From positions 2,170,001-2,234,000 of the forward strand of contig JAEVHH010000006.1 in assembly GCA_017607445.1 (NCBI GenBank): a DNA stretch of 64,000 nucleotides. The letters are read 5' to 3'. Each line of letters opens with the position of its first letter. The first letter of the stretch is position 1. Below are positions 9,053 to 21,811 of this stretch, in pieces. Source of the stretch: Histoplasma ohiense (lineage: Eukaryota; Ascomycota; Eurotiomycetes; Onygenales; Ajellomycetaceae). The notes under the pieces are model-generated. The model was not told where the DNA came from. It ran no database searches and saw only the letters and a program-made list of their open reading frames with translations. The translations under genes and the position numbers were made by a program.

Positions 9053-11760
9053 GCAATGATAGACAGTGGTTTTCTTCATTACACTCTTATAGACACTCAG
9101 CTGATCAAGAAGTATAAGCTTCAGTGTATTCTTTTTTTCAAATTATATAAACTCAGTGAATTTGACAGCCTCAGAGAATCTGCCTTCTACAACATGATAA
9201 GATTTAATGTCAATGTAGAAGGACATGAGAAAAAGAATGTATATATATACAAAATACAAAACCTTGAGTACAATCTAATGCTCAGTCTATCATAACTCAC
9301 AGAATTTGAAACCTTGTTGAATGCATACAATCACTGTCTTATTTTCTCAGAAGATGACTGTGTTTATGAGAAGAATATTAATAGAATCACTGATCTCACT
9401 CAGATATCAGTGGAAGCATACAAACTACTAATTCATCAAATGTATGAGAAGAAGAACATTCAAGTGTTCACTGCTAGTATAATGAATATAAAAAAAGTGT
9501 TAGAAAAGTTAGAACTCAAAGATCTCAAGAAATCATACAAGAAACTATCTGAATCATACAAAGACTTTGCAGATATGTTCAATAAGAAAGAAGCTGAAAA
9601 GCTTTCTTCTCATCAAAAACCCAGTATAGATCATACAATCAAACTCATCAAAAAAGACAGTAAGAACTCACAATCACTCTGAGATTCTCTCTACAGCATA
9701 TTGCACAACAAACTTCTTGTTCTACAAAAAACACTCAACAGATTACTGAACAAAAACTTCATTTGTATTAGCAACTCATTCACCACAGCATCTGTACTGT
9801 TTGCAAAAAAATCAGAAAAAGACTTACAATTCTGTGTCAACTACTGAGAACTCAACAAGATTACACAGAAGAATCAATACTCTCTTTCATTCATCAATGA
9901 AACATTTGAATAAATAGAAAAAGCAAAATGATTTACAAAGCTTGACATCTCTGCAGCTTTCTATAAGATAAAAATTAATGAAGGTGACAAATGGCTAACT
10001 GCTTTTTGTACACATTACAGATTATACAAATGAACAGTGACTCTTTTTGAATTAGTGAATGTTCTGAGTATGTTTCAGAAATACATTAACTGAGCTCTAT
10101 AAGATCTGCTCAATGAGATTGTCTCAGTGTACATGAATGATATCTTGATCTTCACTGATGAATTGCTTACTGAATACTGTAAGCACATACAACAAGTGCT
10201 TGACCATCTATGAAAAGCTGAACTGTAAGTAGACATTGACAAATGTGACTTTGAGATCAAGTCTATAATCTATCTAGAATTCATCATCAAAGCTGAAAAA
10301 GATATATGTATGAATTCTAAGAAGGTGAAAGCAATTCTCAACTGAGAGACATCAGTCTCAGTAAAAGAGACTAAAAGCTTTCTAGAGTTTGTCAACTTCT
10401 ACTGAAGATTTATCAAGAACTTCTCTAATATTGTACAATCACTGACAGATCTGACTCAAAAAGATGCCATATTTCAATGAACTGACAAAGCAGACACAGT
10501 GTTCAAAAAGCTGAAGTGTATGTTCACAAACATCTCAATACTGCAATCATTCAATCCAGATAAGCATATGATTCTTGAAACAGATGCCTCAGATTATATA
10601 GTAGATGGAACATTGATACAATATAACAATGAAGATGTTCTATAATCTTATATCTTCATTTTGAAAAAGATGTCATCTGCTGAATGCAACTATGAGATCT
10701 ATGATAAGAAGCTTCTAGCAATCATACAATATCTTGAAGAATGAAAATCTGAACTTATGAGTGTTGAGAGATTTGAGATTGTTACTGATCATAAGAATCT
10801 AGAATACTTCACAATCACTCATAAACTCATCAAAAGACATATATGTTGGTCATTGTTTCTTAGCAGTTTTTCATTCACAATTCATTATTGATCTGAAGTA
10901 GAGAACACTCTTGTGAATACTCTGTTTCACTGAGAACAAGATATATCATCTGATGACTTGAATGACAGATGGAAACATCAAGAGCATCAGTTAATCAACT
11001 CTGTGATTATAAGAAATTCTACACAATCAGATAAACTCTGTGTACATGTCAATCAGTTCTGAGCTCAAGAACTCTTGCTCAATGAACAATGAAAGCTAGC
11101 AGTAGAAGCAGATGAATTCTGACAACAAGCTGCTGAAGCTGTACAAAGCAGAGCATCTCAATTCTCCACAGATGTATACTCAAGAATGAATATCTCAGCA
11201 TATTCAATTGATGATGACAACTGCTTACACTTTCAAGATAGACAATGAATCTCTGATTCAGAATCTCTACAAACACAGATCATGCAAGAAATTCATGACT
11301 TGTCAATGATCAGACACTCAGAATGTGAAATCATGTACAACATTGTTGCTCAAGAATTCTACTGATCAGATATGTGGAAAGATATACATCAGTTCATACA
11401 CAACTGTGATTGCTGTGGCTCAGTGATGATATAATATGAATGCTGAAAAGAAATACTGAAGTCTCTATCTGTCTCTGACTGAATTTGATATGATATAGCT
11501 ATTGATTTTGTAGTTTTCTTACTCAAAAGTGAAGATTCTATAAATATTCTAGTCATTGTCAACTGACTCAGTAAGGATGTAATACTACAGCTCTGTGACA
11601 AGATGAACACTGAAGTAGTTGCAGATGTCTTTGTCAGAAGCTCATTCTATCATATACACAGTCTGCCTTCATTCATTGTGTCAGATAGAGACAGTCAATT
11701 CATCAGTGCACTCTGAGTCTGTGTATATCAATTATTAAAAATTGAACAAAAGTTATCAAC

Positions 11761-12031
11761 TGTAATAGGCGCAACGGAGATATCTATATTAGGAAATAGC
11801 TATGTGGCGATAGAAGAACACAGAACACATCAGAATTAATGAGAAGGGATATAGCACACAGCATCATAGACAGCTGTAGTGTGTGGTGATCATCTATATA
11901 ATACTCACTGATATCTGTAGATATTAGAAGATCAGTGATTAGCTTTGAATAATAGAGATTGCTACCTTCTTAACATTCTACATATGTACTTCACACTACT
12001 CTTATAATTATATCTACAATCATCTCTTACA
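11761..12031 (+). repeat. 5' LTR of C1 (271 bp)
   Basis: TGTAATAGGCGCAACGGAG at the start, ATCATCTCTTACA at the end. The same family as the LTRs at 19305, 25068, 25975, 26282, 37833, 44706 and 57492. Confidence 0.95.
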
Positions 12032-12136
12032 ATTCTAATTGCTCTAAACTTTATTTGAGTGATCTGTTGTTACACACACCTACAATAAAGCATGCAATGT
12101 TAGTTAAAACATGCAACATTAGTTAAAACATGCAAG

Positions 12137-13290
12137 ATGATTTCAACATGCACAAGATCTTTTGAAAATCAATCTGAATCCTCTACCACCTCTGATGATC
12201 ACAATGCATGTTTGCAACAGTTGAATGATCAAATTCATAAATGAGAACAGCAATTAGCTATTCTGCATGCACAACAGCAGCTCAATGAATTGAAAGTGCA
12301 GATTTGTGAAGATACTCTCATTGAGTCTCAATTAACTCAGAATATCACCACAGAACTGCTGCAAAATCAATCTGTGAACAATACAGACAATGATAATGAA
12401 ACATCACTGAGATTAGAGATTAAGAACTATTATCAAGAAAAAAATATGTTAGAATTCAAGAACTATAAAGATTGCATGTTGACTCTCTTTACACATCATC
12501 ACTGATATTATTGAAAGGAAGAACACAAGATAAATGATGCTAAACTCTATCTTAATGCCCATATTAAGCAGAAATGGTTGAATTTTGTATCATTATATGA
12601 GAGATGTGGAGGAGCAACACTGTTGACTTTTGATGATATGCTATCACACCTAGAAATGCAAATTAACGATCCACAGAACCAGCACCAATTGGCAAGTCAA
12701 AAGTTTCAAAATGCAAAGCAACAAGAATGACAATTGATACATGATTTTTCTAAATATCTTGAAGACTGGGAATACTACTTACCCCCATATAGTGAAGAAC
12801 AAAGAATGGATAATTTGTGTAGTAAGATGTTGAAGATATTACACACAGAACTTGACTGTTGAAATCAAGAGCCTCAGAACTACAAAGAGTTGCTTTGAAC
12901 TCTACAGACTCTCAAGAAAAATATGCTGAAGTGACAGCATGCTATTTGCAAAGAAAGATCTGTGATATTTGTAGAGAATCAGCATCATTCTGATAAATCT
13001 AGCAATCATTGAAACAAGAGAAAACAAGAGGAACAAACAGATTCAACTGAATAAATCAAAAAAGATAAATATAACTGAATGAAGAAGTGTTCTCACTGTC
13101 ATAAGAAGAGTCATATTGCAAATGATTGTTGAATGTTACACTCTGAAAAGTGCAATCAAGTTCAACAAGCAAAAAACCAACAATCTCAATTGTAGAAGCA
13201 GCTGCTGTATTGGGAATACAAACAACTAGACTGTGAGATAAACAGTTATTGATGATGAATACATAAATACTGACAGAAGCAGAATGATTG
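12137..13290 (+). pseudogene. C1 gag relic
   Basis: Opens at ATG 12137 (MISTCTRSFENQSESS). A central capsid-like region (KWLNFVSLYERCGGATLLTF, near 12570) and a CCHC knuckle CSHCHKKSHIANDC (about 13090-13132) are readable. Broken by in-frame TGA and some TAA/TAG codons. An open part, 12290-12505, is the longest survivor. Confidence 0.8.
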
Positions 13291-16200
13291 ATGGTGTGAA
13301 TGCTAGTGGATTCTGATGTGGATGTGAACTTTGTGTCTCATGCCTGGGCATCAAAATATTTCTTGAAGACAGAAGATAAATCAAAAGTAGTGAAAGCAGT
13401 TGATAATCATAAGATTAAATTATATGAACAATGAAGAGCTGCAATGAAGATTATCAATGACAAACATGTTCTCTGAGAAGAATTCCACCATTTCAAAGAA
13501 GCTGACATTAGTGGATATGATGTAATTTTGAGCATGCCATGATTGAAAGCTGTGAACTCTGATATTGATTGGATGTGAAGATGTTATTATTATTATTATT
13601 CTTCAATTATAGATGTATACAGTCAGTGACTATGACATCTACCTGAAATACTTCAGGATTTTTCAAATCAAGAATATTCTAATATACAAAAACAATTTGA
13701 CACATGCATTAACAGAATTCCAGCCCAGAATCAAACAACTATTCAAACTATTCAATCCAAAAATAAAATCAAAAGAATGTCAATGAGTTAGCACAACTCA
13801 ACTTCAAAACAAAGGAAATAAATATTATAAAAGACAGCAGCTATTAAAAATCAACAGAAAAGAAAAAACATTTGCAATGACTATTATCAACAAATAATGA
13901 AACAAACTGCTTGAAACAAATGAAAATTAACAATAAACAAAGTTAAAGAAAAGATCAAAATAAAATAAACAAAAACAACTGATCTAAATATTATCAAGTG
14001 ACACTATTCAAACAAGCTCTTGTAGCAACATTTGACTCATTTAAATATTCAATTAAGAACATATTTCCAGCTTTTGTATTGAATAACAAACTCAAATTTA
14101 ACTGATTCAGTTGATACTTCTCTCTCAGTCTCAATCTTAGTTCTGAATACTTTGTACAAAGTAACAGAAGATGCTCTGGATTTTCATATAACTGACAATC
14201 TGAACATAGATCATTTAAATCATCTTTAAACATGTGAAGATGTTGAATCTATAGAAAAGCATCAAATATTAATCATATGCATCTGAATACTGCTAAAGAA
14301 TTCACAACACTAATTGATGATGGCAATATTATATTCACTGCTTTACCATTACAAGCTGTGAGTGCAGCAACTGAGTCAAATATCCCAGATGATTATAAAG
14401 ATTATTTTGATGTATTCTGAGAAGACATATCTGATATGAAACACACATCTCATGATCATGCCATAGATCTCAAACCTGGCAAGAAACCTTCATACTGACT
14501 GATATATAACTTATCATCTCAAGATCTCTCTGTTCTCTGAGAATATATTGAAAAGGCATTAGAGAAGAATTGGATACATCTGTTCAAGAGCTCAGCCAGT
14601 GTGTCAGTATTATTCATGCTCAAGAAAGATGGAACTCTGTGTCTTTGCATGAATTATCAAGAATTGAATGAAATAACAGTCAAGAATTGATATTCACTGC
14701 TCTTGATAAGTGAAATACTTGATAGATTAGCAGATGCCAAAATATATACACAGCTGAACCTTAGAGACGCGTATCATAGAATTCACATACAAGTGAAGAA
14801 TGAATGAAAAACAGCATTTTGAACACAATATGAACACTTTGAATATCTAATTTTATCTTTTGAACTAATCAATGCTTCTGTGATCTTTCAATCTTATATC
14901 AACAAAGCCCTCAGTGATCTTTTAGATGTATATTGTGTGGCTTATCTTGATGATATCATAATCTATTCAAACACACTTGATGAACATGTCGTCCATGTTA
15001 AGAACATACTGGAATGGTTAAGATGATGGAGACTATATATCAAACTTAGTAAGTGTACATTCCACACAACAGAAATTGGATTTTTGAGTTTTGTGGTTAT
15101 CACACAGAGCATTACTGTTGAGAAACACTGTGTTGACATGATTCTAGATTGGTCAGAACTGTGAACTATAAATGAATTGCAAATATTTCTAGAATTCATC
15201 AATTTCTATCATCAATTCATATACAAGTTCTCAATAATAACAGCACCCCTGACTGAATTGTTAAAAGGTTATGAAATGAAAAGGGAGAAGAATAACACAT
15301 CTGTTCAGTTAGATGAAAACTGCAAGCACACAATTTTGCAGCTAAAAGAATGCTTTATAAAAGCACTGTTGTTGATTCACTTTGATCTGCAGTGAAAACT
15401 CTGTATAGAAATGAATGGATCTGATGTTGCAATTGCTGCAGTAATATCACAATTAATGAATGATGATCACTGACACTCAATTGTGTTTTGGTCTAGAAAG
15501 TTCTCAGAAATAGAAAGATGTTATCAAACATATAATCTAGAAATATTGCTGATTGTAGAAGCTTTCAGACAATGATGCCACTATTTATATAGTAGCAGGC
15601 ATTCAATAACTGTTTTATCTGATCATATCAACCTTCAGCACTTCATGACAATGAAGCAGCTAAATGAATATCAGATTTGCTGAATGAAAATGCTCTCAGT
15701 GTTCAATTTTGAAATAGAGCACTGTTCTGAGAAAAATAATCCTGCAGATGTATCAAGTTGTTGTTCAGATTTTGTAAAACACACAGCTTTTTTGATGAGA
15801 CTTTCTATTCTGCAAGAGAAGCTGTGTAAGAGGATCTTTAAATCACTAAAGATAAAAGAAAACACAAAGTTAGATCAATGTGTCAAGATAATGTAAAAAG
15901 ATCTGTAAGCTAATGAAAATTGTTGAATGAAGAGATCTGTAGTCATTGATGACAACAATCTCTGCAGAATAAAGAACACATCTGTGGATGAGAATAAAAT
16001 CACAGATATTATGAGATTAAATCTAGAGACTCTGATGCCACAGATTCTAGCTGTCAAGATATTTGAGTCTGAGACAGTCTATTGTGAAGAGATAGTCAAA
16101 TCTATCATTGAACTTTTACTGCAGATTCAGAATAGAGACACCAGCACATCTGAACTTTGCAGAAAACTAGAGATGAGTGATGCTAGTATAGATAATCATT

Positions 16201-17600
16201 CAATCTGAGCAGTAGATAAAGATGACCTGCTCAGAAAAGATGATAAAGTCTATATACTATAAAACAAGATCATAAGACATGAAATAATGAAAATGAATCA
16301 CAATGATTTTCAAGATGATCATTTTGAACATGACAAAATCATTGAAGCAATCAAATGCAAGTACTTGTGGCATGGTATGAGTGATGAGATTGCAGAATAT
16401 GTGAGAACTTGTGATGTTTGTCAATGTGTCAAGATATCACAGCACAAGCTGTATGGGTTGCTACAATCACATTCAGTGTCAGATAAAAAATGGCATACAA
16501 TTAGCATGAACTTTATTAAAGATCTGTCAGATAATAAAAAGAGAAGTCAAATCTATAATACTATTGTTGTATTTGTTGATTTATTCATCAAATGAATCAT
16601 AATTGTGTCCACATCTTCAGAGCTAGATGCAGAAGAACTTGTGGACATTATTGTATGAAGAATTGTGAAGAACTTTGATCTATCTGTGAATATTATTAAT
16701 AACTGAGATTCATTAATAAATAGCAAGTTTTGATTGACATTATGTTACCTGCTCCATGTCTGACAAAAATTATCAATGACATTCCACCCACAAACCGATG
16801 GCCAGACAGAACAATTGAATCAGATGATTGAACATTATCTTCACACATATTGCAGCTATCAGCAAGATAATTGGATAGAATGAATTTCTCTGATGCAATG
16901 AGCATATAACAACACCTTCCATGCATTGATAAAAATGACATCATCTGAAGCAATGATCAGTCGATCAACTGAACTTTGCATAGATGTGGAACCCTCAAGT
17001 ACAGATATGTCAAAATCAGTGATAAAACAAGTGAAATAGATGAAGCAAGTGGAGAACAAGATCTGAGAATATCTGAAAGCTGTCAAAACAGCTGAGAAAA
17101 AGTATTACAATCAGCACCACATATCAAAAAGCTTTAAGATAGAGAACTGAGTAATGCTGTGTGCAAAAAATATATCCATCTTGCAATCCTCACCCAAACT
17201 AGATCATTGATTTTTGAGTCTCTTTCAAATAATTGATATCTGTGGTACACAGATGTACAAACTGAAACTCATGCTGCAATATAAAGAAATTCATTCTGTA
17301 TTTCATATTTCTCTTCTCAAATCTTATCACATGTGCAACAGACAAATTCTGCAAGCAGAATTGATAATTATAGACATACAAGAGAAATGAAAAGTTGAAG
17401 CTATATTAGACAAGTGTCAGTATCACAGTCAAACACAATATCTTGTTAAATGAAAAGATTGTACAGATGCAGATAATTCTTGAGAATCTGAGAAAAACTT
17501 GATGAACAGTCAGAAGTACTTGAAACAGTTTAATAAAATCTATCAGAAGTCAGTTAGTAAATGAAAATGAAGAAGATGACAATGACTGCTGAATATACTT
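13291..17600 (+). pseudogene. C1 pol relic (PR-RT-RH-IN-chromodomain), split by a LINE
   Basis: Protease active-site region LVDSDVDVNFVSHAWA near 13310, then the LINE insertion, then RT from 14245: LKKDGTLCLCMNYQELNEI, TQLNLRDAYHRIHI, and an intact catalytic YLDD near 14943. Integrase has the HHCC finger (H-H then CDVCQ, near 16410), MNFI where MDFI is expected, and HPQTDGQTEQLNQ (16790-16830) with the catalytic glutamate. A chromodomain follows (VEAILDKCQYHSQTQYLVKW, 17395-17455). It resembles an ordinary chromovirus pol of about 1,300 residues with W codons turned to TGA. Confidence 0.88.
13586..14231 (-). mobile_element. 5'-truncated LINE copy D1 inside C1
   Basis: The insert is flanked by a perfect 13-bp TSD ATGTGAAGATGTT (13573-13585 and 14232-14244). 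On the minus strand it ends in an (AAT)n tail, seen on the plus strand as ATTATTATTATT right after the left TSD. It carries only the last part of a Tad/I-like LINE: CSDCQLYENPEHLLLLC (a C-X2-C-type terminal motif) and LRLRLREKYQLNQL. The uninterrupted target is visible at about 28045 in C3. The same end is present in D2 (21812-22600). Confidence 0.93.
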
Positions 17601-17607
17601 ATTCCAC

Positions 17608-18749
17608 TCAGAGATTAAAAAACAGATCTGCCTCAGCTTGATCAGTGTTATTCAAGAAATTGTCATCAAAACAAACCTGCTTATTATTCTGGATTTCCTC
17701 AACTGATGAAGCATGATGTTTCAACAATGACTTGAGAGCTGTGACTGATGATGTAATCACTGAGACTTTATCAATCACTGTTTCAGCTGAAGTCTCAGAA
17801 GAACTGTCTTGTTGAATCTTCTGAATCTTCACAGCAAAGAATCTAATCACCACAGTCACAGTGCTCTGTAAAATGTTAACATTTGAAATGTCTGCATCAG
17901 TGACAATTAGATTCTCAGCAGTGTTGATAACTGTCTGAGTCAATTCAACAGCATTCACTGACATCTAATAGAAAGTTAATATTATATACTGTAAAAACAT
18001 TTGTTTTGAATAATAACTTATTGAAATGCAGATGTGCTTCATCACTGAGCAGTGCTTGCATTTTTTGTATTGACTCTCAGCAGACTCACAATGATGATGA
18101 AGAGATATTGTCAAATGTTGAATACAACAACAGCAATATGCTGCTGTGTTTCTTTCTAACATTTCAATAGAACTGTCTGCTTTCTCATCTTCATCTATAT
18201 TATCAGTCAACTCAAATAATGTACCAAGATCTTGACTCAGTGAGAATGACACTGATGTAATAGCAGAATGTGAAAATATGCTTTCTGAAATGCTGCTATG
18301 ATTGAATGCCACACTCTGCTGTGACAACAGATCATCAGAGTTCATATAGAATTCTAGAATCTCATCTATATTCTCATAGATCTGCATGTCAAATACAAAT
18401 CTCACAACAGCAGTTTGATACATGACAAATCTCTCATCTGAAACTTCATCAGAGAGCAGCATCTTGTGAAATTCATTGATCAAAAATTGACTGATTTTGT
18501 GAAAGCATTCAGGCATCTATAATCTGTTAGTATTCTTAACAATCTCAGTTTAAGAAAACTTACAGCAGCACAACTTCTATTTGATATATGACAGATGTGA
18601 CAGTATATTTGTTCATCATTCACAAAGCAAGAGTATACTGAGGGGTTCTGCAACCTCTTCAGACAATCCAAGCAAATGCTCTCAATGGCAGACAGCATAT
18701 CACTCTTCATAGACTTTGAATCAGCAACAGAAACAGCTGGTTCTGACAT
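17608..18749 (-). pseudogene. antisense accessory gene of C1 (three exons, Cys-rich)
   Basis: Opposite to pol. Exon 1 18564-18749 (186 nt), intron 18517-18563 (47), exon 2 18022-18516 (495), intron 17965-18021 (57), exon 3 17608-17964; about 345 residues. Exon 1 encodes C-X2-C-X11-C-X8-C-X2-C-X6-C (from C26), a likely zinc-binding cluster. Intron 1 has donor GTAAGT, branch TACTAAC (18526-18532) and acceptor TATAG. Intron 2 has its donor G mutated here (ATAAGT) but intact in C6. Exons 2 and 3 are fully open, acidic and Ser-rich in part. I do not recognise the function. It resembles Cys-rich fungal hypothetical proteins I recall, but that is memory only. The C1 copy is listed as a pseudogene because of the lost splice donor. 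Confidence 0.72.
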
Positions 18750-19304
18750 TCTATCATAACTTTAATCAGTATCAAGACCTTGTTCAAAGGAGGAGGAGAA
18801 GCAAAAGCAACAAGCAAAAGCAACAAAAAAGAAAAACAGATGTTGGAGATTGAAATCAATATTGCAATGTTGATTAAAGAAATTGCAACAACACAAAATT
18901 CAACCCAAAATGGAAAACACAATCATGCAATCAAAACTTCAAATTTCACAATAAAAATTGCATAGAAGAATACAGCATACTTTGTTTGATAAATTGATGT
19001 ATTCTTTTTAAATAAAAAATTGTTGGTGGTGATGGTGGTGATGATTTTCAATGGAGTGTGATTTTGATGTAGAAGTCAAAGAAAAGGGGTTCAGAAGTTG
19101 TGTCTAAATCATGATTGAACTGCAATGATACTGAAGATGGAAAAATGTTCTTCTGAAACAGCAACACTTTGAAATTAACCTCAACAATTAATCCAGTCTG
19201 ATTCTGTGAACTCTATACAATATTAACCATGCAGCACATGTTACAAACTTCACATGTTGCAGTAAGAAGCTCTGAGAACCAGGTCTTTGAAGAAGAGAGA
19301 TAAT

Positions 19305-19575
19305 TGTAATAGATGCAATGAAGATATCTATATTAGAAAATAGCTATATGGCAATAGAAGAACACAGAACACGCCAGAATTAATGAGAAGAAATATAGCA
19401 CACAGCATCATAGACAGCTGTAGCATGTGATGATCGCCTATATAATGCTCACTGATATCTATAGATATTAGAAGATCAGTGATTAGCTTTGAATAATAAA
19501 GATTGCTACCTTCTTAACATTCTACATGTGTACTTCACACTACTCTCATAATTATACCTACAATCATCTCTTACA
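19305..19575 (+). repeat. 3' LTR of C1 (271 bp)
   Basis: TGTAATAGATGCAATGAAG to ATCATCTCTTACA. It is more changed at CpG than the 5' LTR of the same element (GGCGCAACGGAG has become GATGCAATGAAG). Confidence 0.95.
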
Positions 19576-20381
19576 TCAACAGTGTATCACTCAAAGACTG
19601 ATGAAGCTACTGAGAGAATGATATAAACAGTAAAGAACATTCTCTGTAAGTTCTGCAATTACACACAAGACAACTGAAGCAATCTGCTGCTATATACTGA
19701 GATTGTGATTAACAGTTGAGATTCTGCTACAACAGATGTAAGCTCATTGTTTCTTCTATACAGATATAACTTAGAGATTCTGAACTTCTCTGAAACTCTC
19801 TGAGAAACTGCATACATCTGCAGTTTTATACAGATGACAGAGAACATTGTGAGCAAGCTGAAGAAAGCTCATAAATAAGCAGAAGCTTCAATGATCAGTG
19901 CTCAGCAAAATTACAAGAATCAAGCAAATATCAGAAAAAGTTCTGCAATCTGATATCATGTAAAAGACAAATTCTGACTGAATCTTAAGAATATAAGAAC
20001 AGATCATCTCTTGTGTATACTAGATTATCATCACATCAAGTATATGGTGAAGAAAGTGCTAGACACACATGATTATTGACTCAATATCTCATCTGACATT
20101 CATGATGTCTTTCATATGAACCTGCTTCAATCTGCAGTCAAGAATCCATTCCCCTCACAGAGAACCTCTGATTGACAGCCACTCATCATTGTAGAAGAAG
20201 ACAATGAACTTGAGTGGGAAATTGAAGCAATTCTTGATGATAGAATCAACTGCTGCTGCTGCAAATACCTCATCAAATGAGTAGAATATGATCATCTGAT
20301 CTGGGAACTCATGTCTGTCTTGAAGAACACTGCCACCCTCGACATCTATGAGTTCTCACTCACTCTGATAGAGGGGGATAA

Positions 20382-20915
20382 TGTGACAGATTAGTATTTA
20401 TTAGTAATTAACTTACACAATCAACTCTTCTTCTGCATCTGCTTGTTTTTAACTGTTGTAATCTTGTATAATTCTCAATGTTCTTCTGCTCTGTGCTCTG
20501 CACTTGTATAGTTTCTAATAATTCTTCTGTGTAGCTCTTAATATTCTTCTGCTCTGTGTTCTGTGCTTGTGTAGTTTCTAACAATTCTTCTATATAGCTT
20601 CTAATGTTCTCCCACTCTGTGTTCTGCACTCATGTAGTCTCTAATGATTCTTCCACATAGCTCTCAATGATTCTCCCATCCCACACTCTATACTTGTGTA
20701 GTTTCTAACAATTCTTACACATATCTCTTAATATTCTTCTGCTCTGCACTTCACTGTGAAGTGGCTTCTGATATTCTTTCACTCTGAACTTTTCTCTATA
20801 AGAACTCTCTTTGTATGATCTTTTCTTCTGATTTCTTTTCTCTTTCTTTTCTTAATCAATTTGTAATCTGTAATTAGGATAGTATCAAATTGTTAATCGA
20901 AGTACGCCCGTTACA
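20382..20915 (+). repeat. 3' LTR of B1 (534 bp)
   Basis: Follows the polypurine tract GAGGGGGATAA. Starts TGTGACAGATTAG and ends ACGCCCGTTACA. The 3' end kept CpG where the 5' LTR has ATATCTGTTACA. Confidence 0.95.
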
Positions 20916-21021
20916 GTTACACTACTATACTACACTCTACAATATATTACTATTATCTCTGCTACACTATAAACTATCTTCTACTGTTACTCTTCACACT
21001 GTCACTACATCTCACATCTTT

Positions 21022-21811
21022 GCTGTAATAAATTCTAGTTTCATCATTATATTGTGCAATCATATTGCTTTATGTACTGCTTTGCTAAGTGCCATGTATT
21101 CTGTCTCATTTGAACTTAAAGAAACACAAAGTTGTTTGAATGAACATCATGAAATTAATACATCTGCTAATTTAAATATGAAGCTCAAAGTAAATTTGTA
21201 TTCACTGTTCAACAGTTCTACTCAATCTGAATCTGTATAATCTATCAGCAGATATAATACATTGAAGAATTCATCAATCTCATTCTTGAGATTTTCATAT
21301 AAGATGTCAAGATTGCTTGTTTCTTTTAGATATTGTATGATATAAAGAAGAGTTTTTTATATTTTAGATGTAGACACAGTATTCTTCTACACTAGTAGAG
21401 ATACTGCTTATATGATATCTGAGTGTAATTTGACTATCAGATACTGCAAGTACTCTATTTTATATTGATATTATTCTTTGATGAATTCTTTTTCTTATTC
21501 TGACATGAGGGTATTGTCTATCTTCAATTCTTCAAGTATTGATGTAGAGATAGAGATGGTGTCATCTAGATGAAAATCTTACACTAAACAATCAATATAA
21601 TGTCTCAATGTTAATTTTATAGCATCATCAGAGTAATGTTTGACTTTCATATCTAAGTATTTTGAAGATTTTTTTAAATTCTTAATTTCTAATTTATTGA
21701 TAAGAGTGTTAACTAGTCAATCAGCATCTGCCAAATCTTCTGCTATAATATAAAAATCATTCATATAGATCATTATATAAAGATAATTGTATGATATATG
21801 ATACTATAGAT
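21022..21811 (-). pseudogene. copia element E: RT C-terminus and RNase H relic
   Basis: Minus-strand reading gives the RT catalytic region as YMNDFYI near 21755 (YVDD expected), EIKNLKKSSKYLDMKV, and then RNase H TEYMALSKAVHKAIW (near 21055-21100), a clear Ty1/copia signature. In-frame stops and TGA-for-Trp changes are present. It continues to the left at 6851 once the nested insertions are removed, and is cut on the right by LINE D2. Confidence 0.85.

Larger units (their letters stand above)
11761..19575 (+). mobile_element. gypsy element C1 (chromovirus with antisense gene), inside B1
   Basis: Two 271-bp LTRs and a perfect TSD TCAAC (11756-11760 and 19576-19580). Length is 7,815 bp including a 646-bp LINE fragment. 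Order: LTR, gag, protease, RT, RNase H, integrase, chromodomain, then an opposite-strand accessory gene (17608-18749), about 550 bp of A-rich sequence, LTR. It disrupts the integrase of B1. Coding parts carry TGA-for-TGG decay. Confidence 0.95.
9056..20394 (+). pseudogene. B1 pol relic (PR-RT-RH-IN-chromodomain), split by C1
   Basis: Protease active site IDSGFLHYTLIDTQ opens the stretch. RT follows: an FTKLDI motif near 9940 and the catalytic box as YMND (about 10128), where YVDD is expected. RNase H has LETDASDY (10573-10595). Integrase runs from about 11280 to 11760 with SFIVSDRDSQF (11670), and resumes at 19581. The end (about 20215-20370) reads WEIEAILDD..., a chromodomain-like fold, and the frame runs into the 3' LTR. 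Chromodomains direct integration to heterochromatin in related elements. The RT aspartate is lost and in-frame TGA codons are frequent, so it cannot be functional. Confidence 0.88.
7019..20915 (+). mobile_element. gypsy element B1 (chromovirus), interrupted by C1
   Basis: A full-length LTR retrotransposon with two 534-bp LTRs and TSD GTTAC (7014-7018 and 20916-20920). About 6.08 kb of B sequence remains after removing C1. Order: 5' LTR, gag with CCHC knuckle, protease, RT, RNase H, integrase (split by C1 at 11760), chromodomain-like end, polypurine tract (AGAGGGGGATAA), 3' LTR. All genes are broken by transitions, mostly TGG to TGA, so the copy is dead. Confidence 0.95.
6852..21016 (+). repeat. 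solo LTR of gypsy family F, split by element B1
   Basis: The two halves 6852-7018 and 20921-21016 together make one LTR of about 263 bp that matches the LTRs of element F (45933-46200, 53131-53398). It starts TGTAATGCACTCG and ends CTCACA. It is flanked by a perfect 5-bp TSD, TCTTT (6847-6851 and 21017-21021), and sits inside the copia RNase H. Only one LTR remains, so the full element has recombined out. It was then split by B1. Confidence 0.92.

Noticed and set aside
20408..20629. Minus-strand repetitive peptide (ELLETTQAQNTEQKNI repeats)
   Set aside because: Translation of the tandem 63-64 bp units of LTR B.
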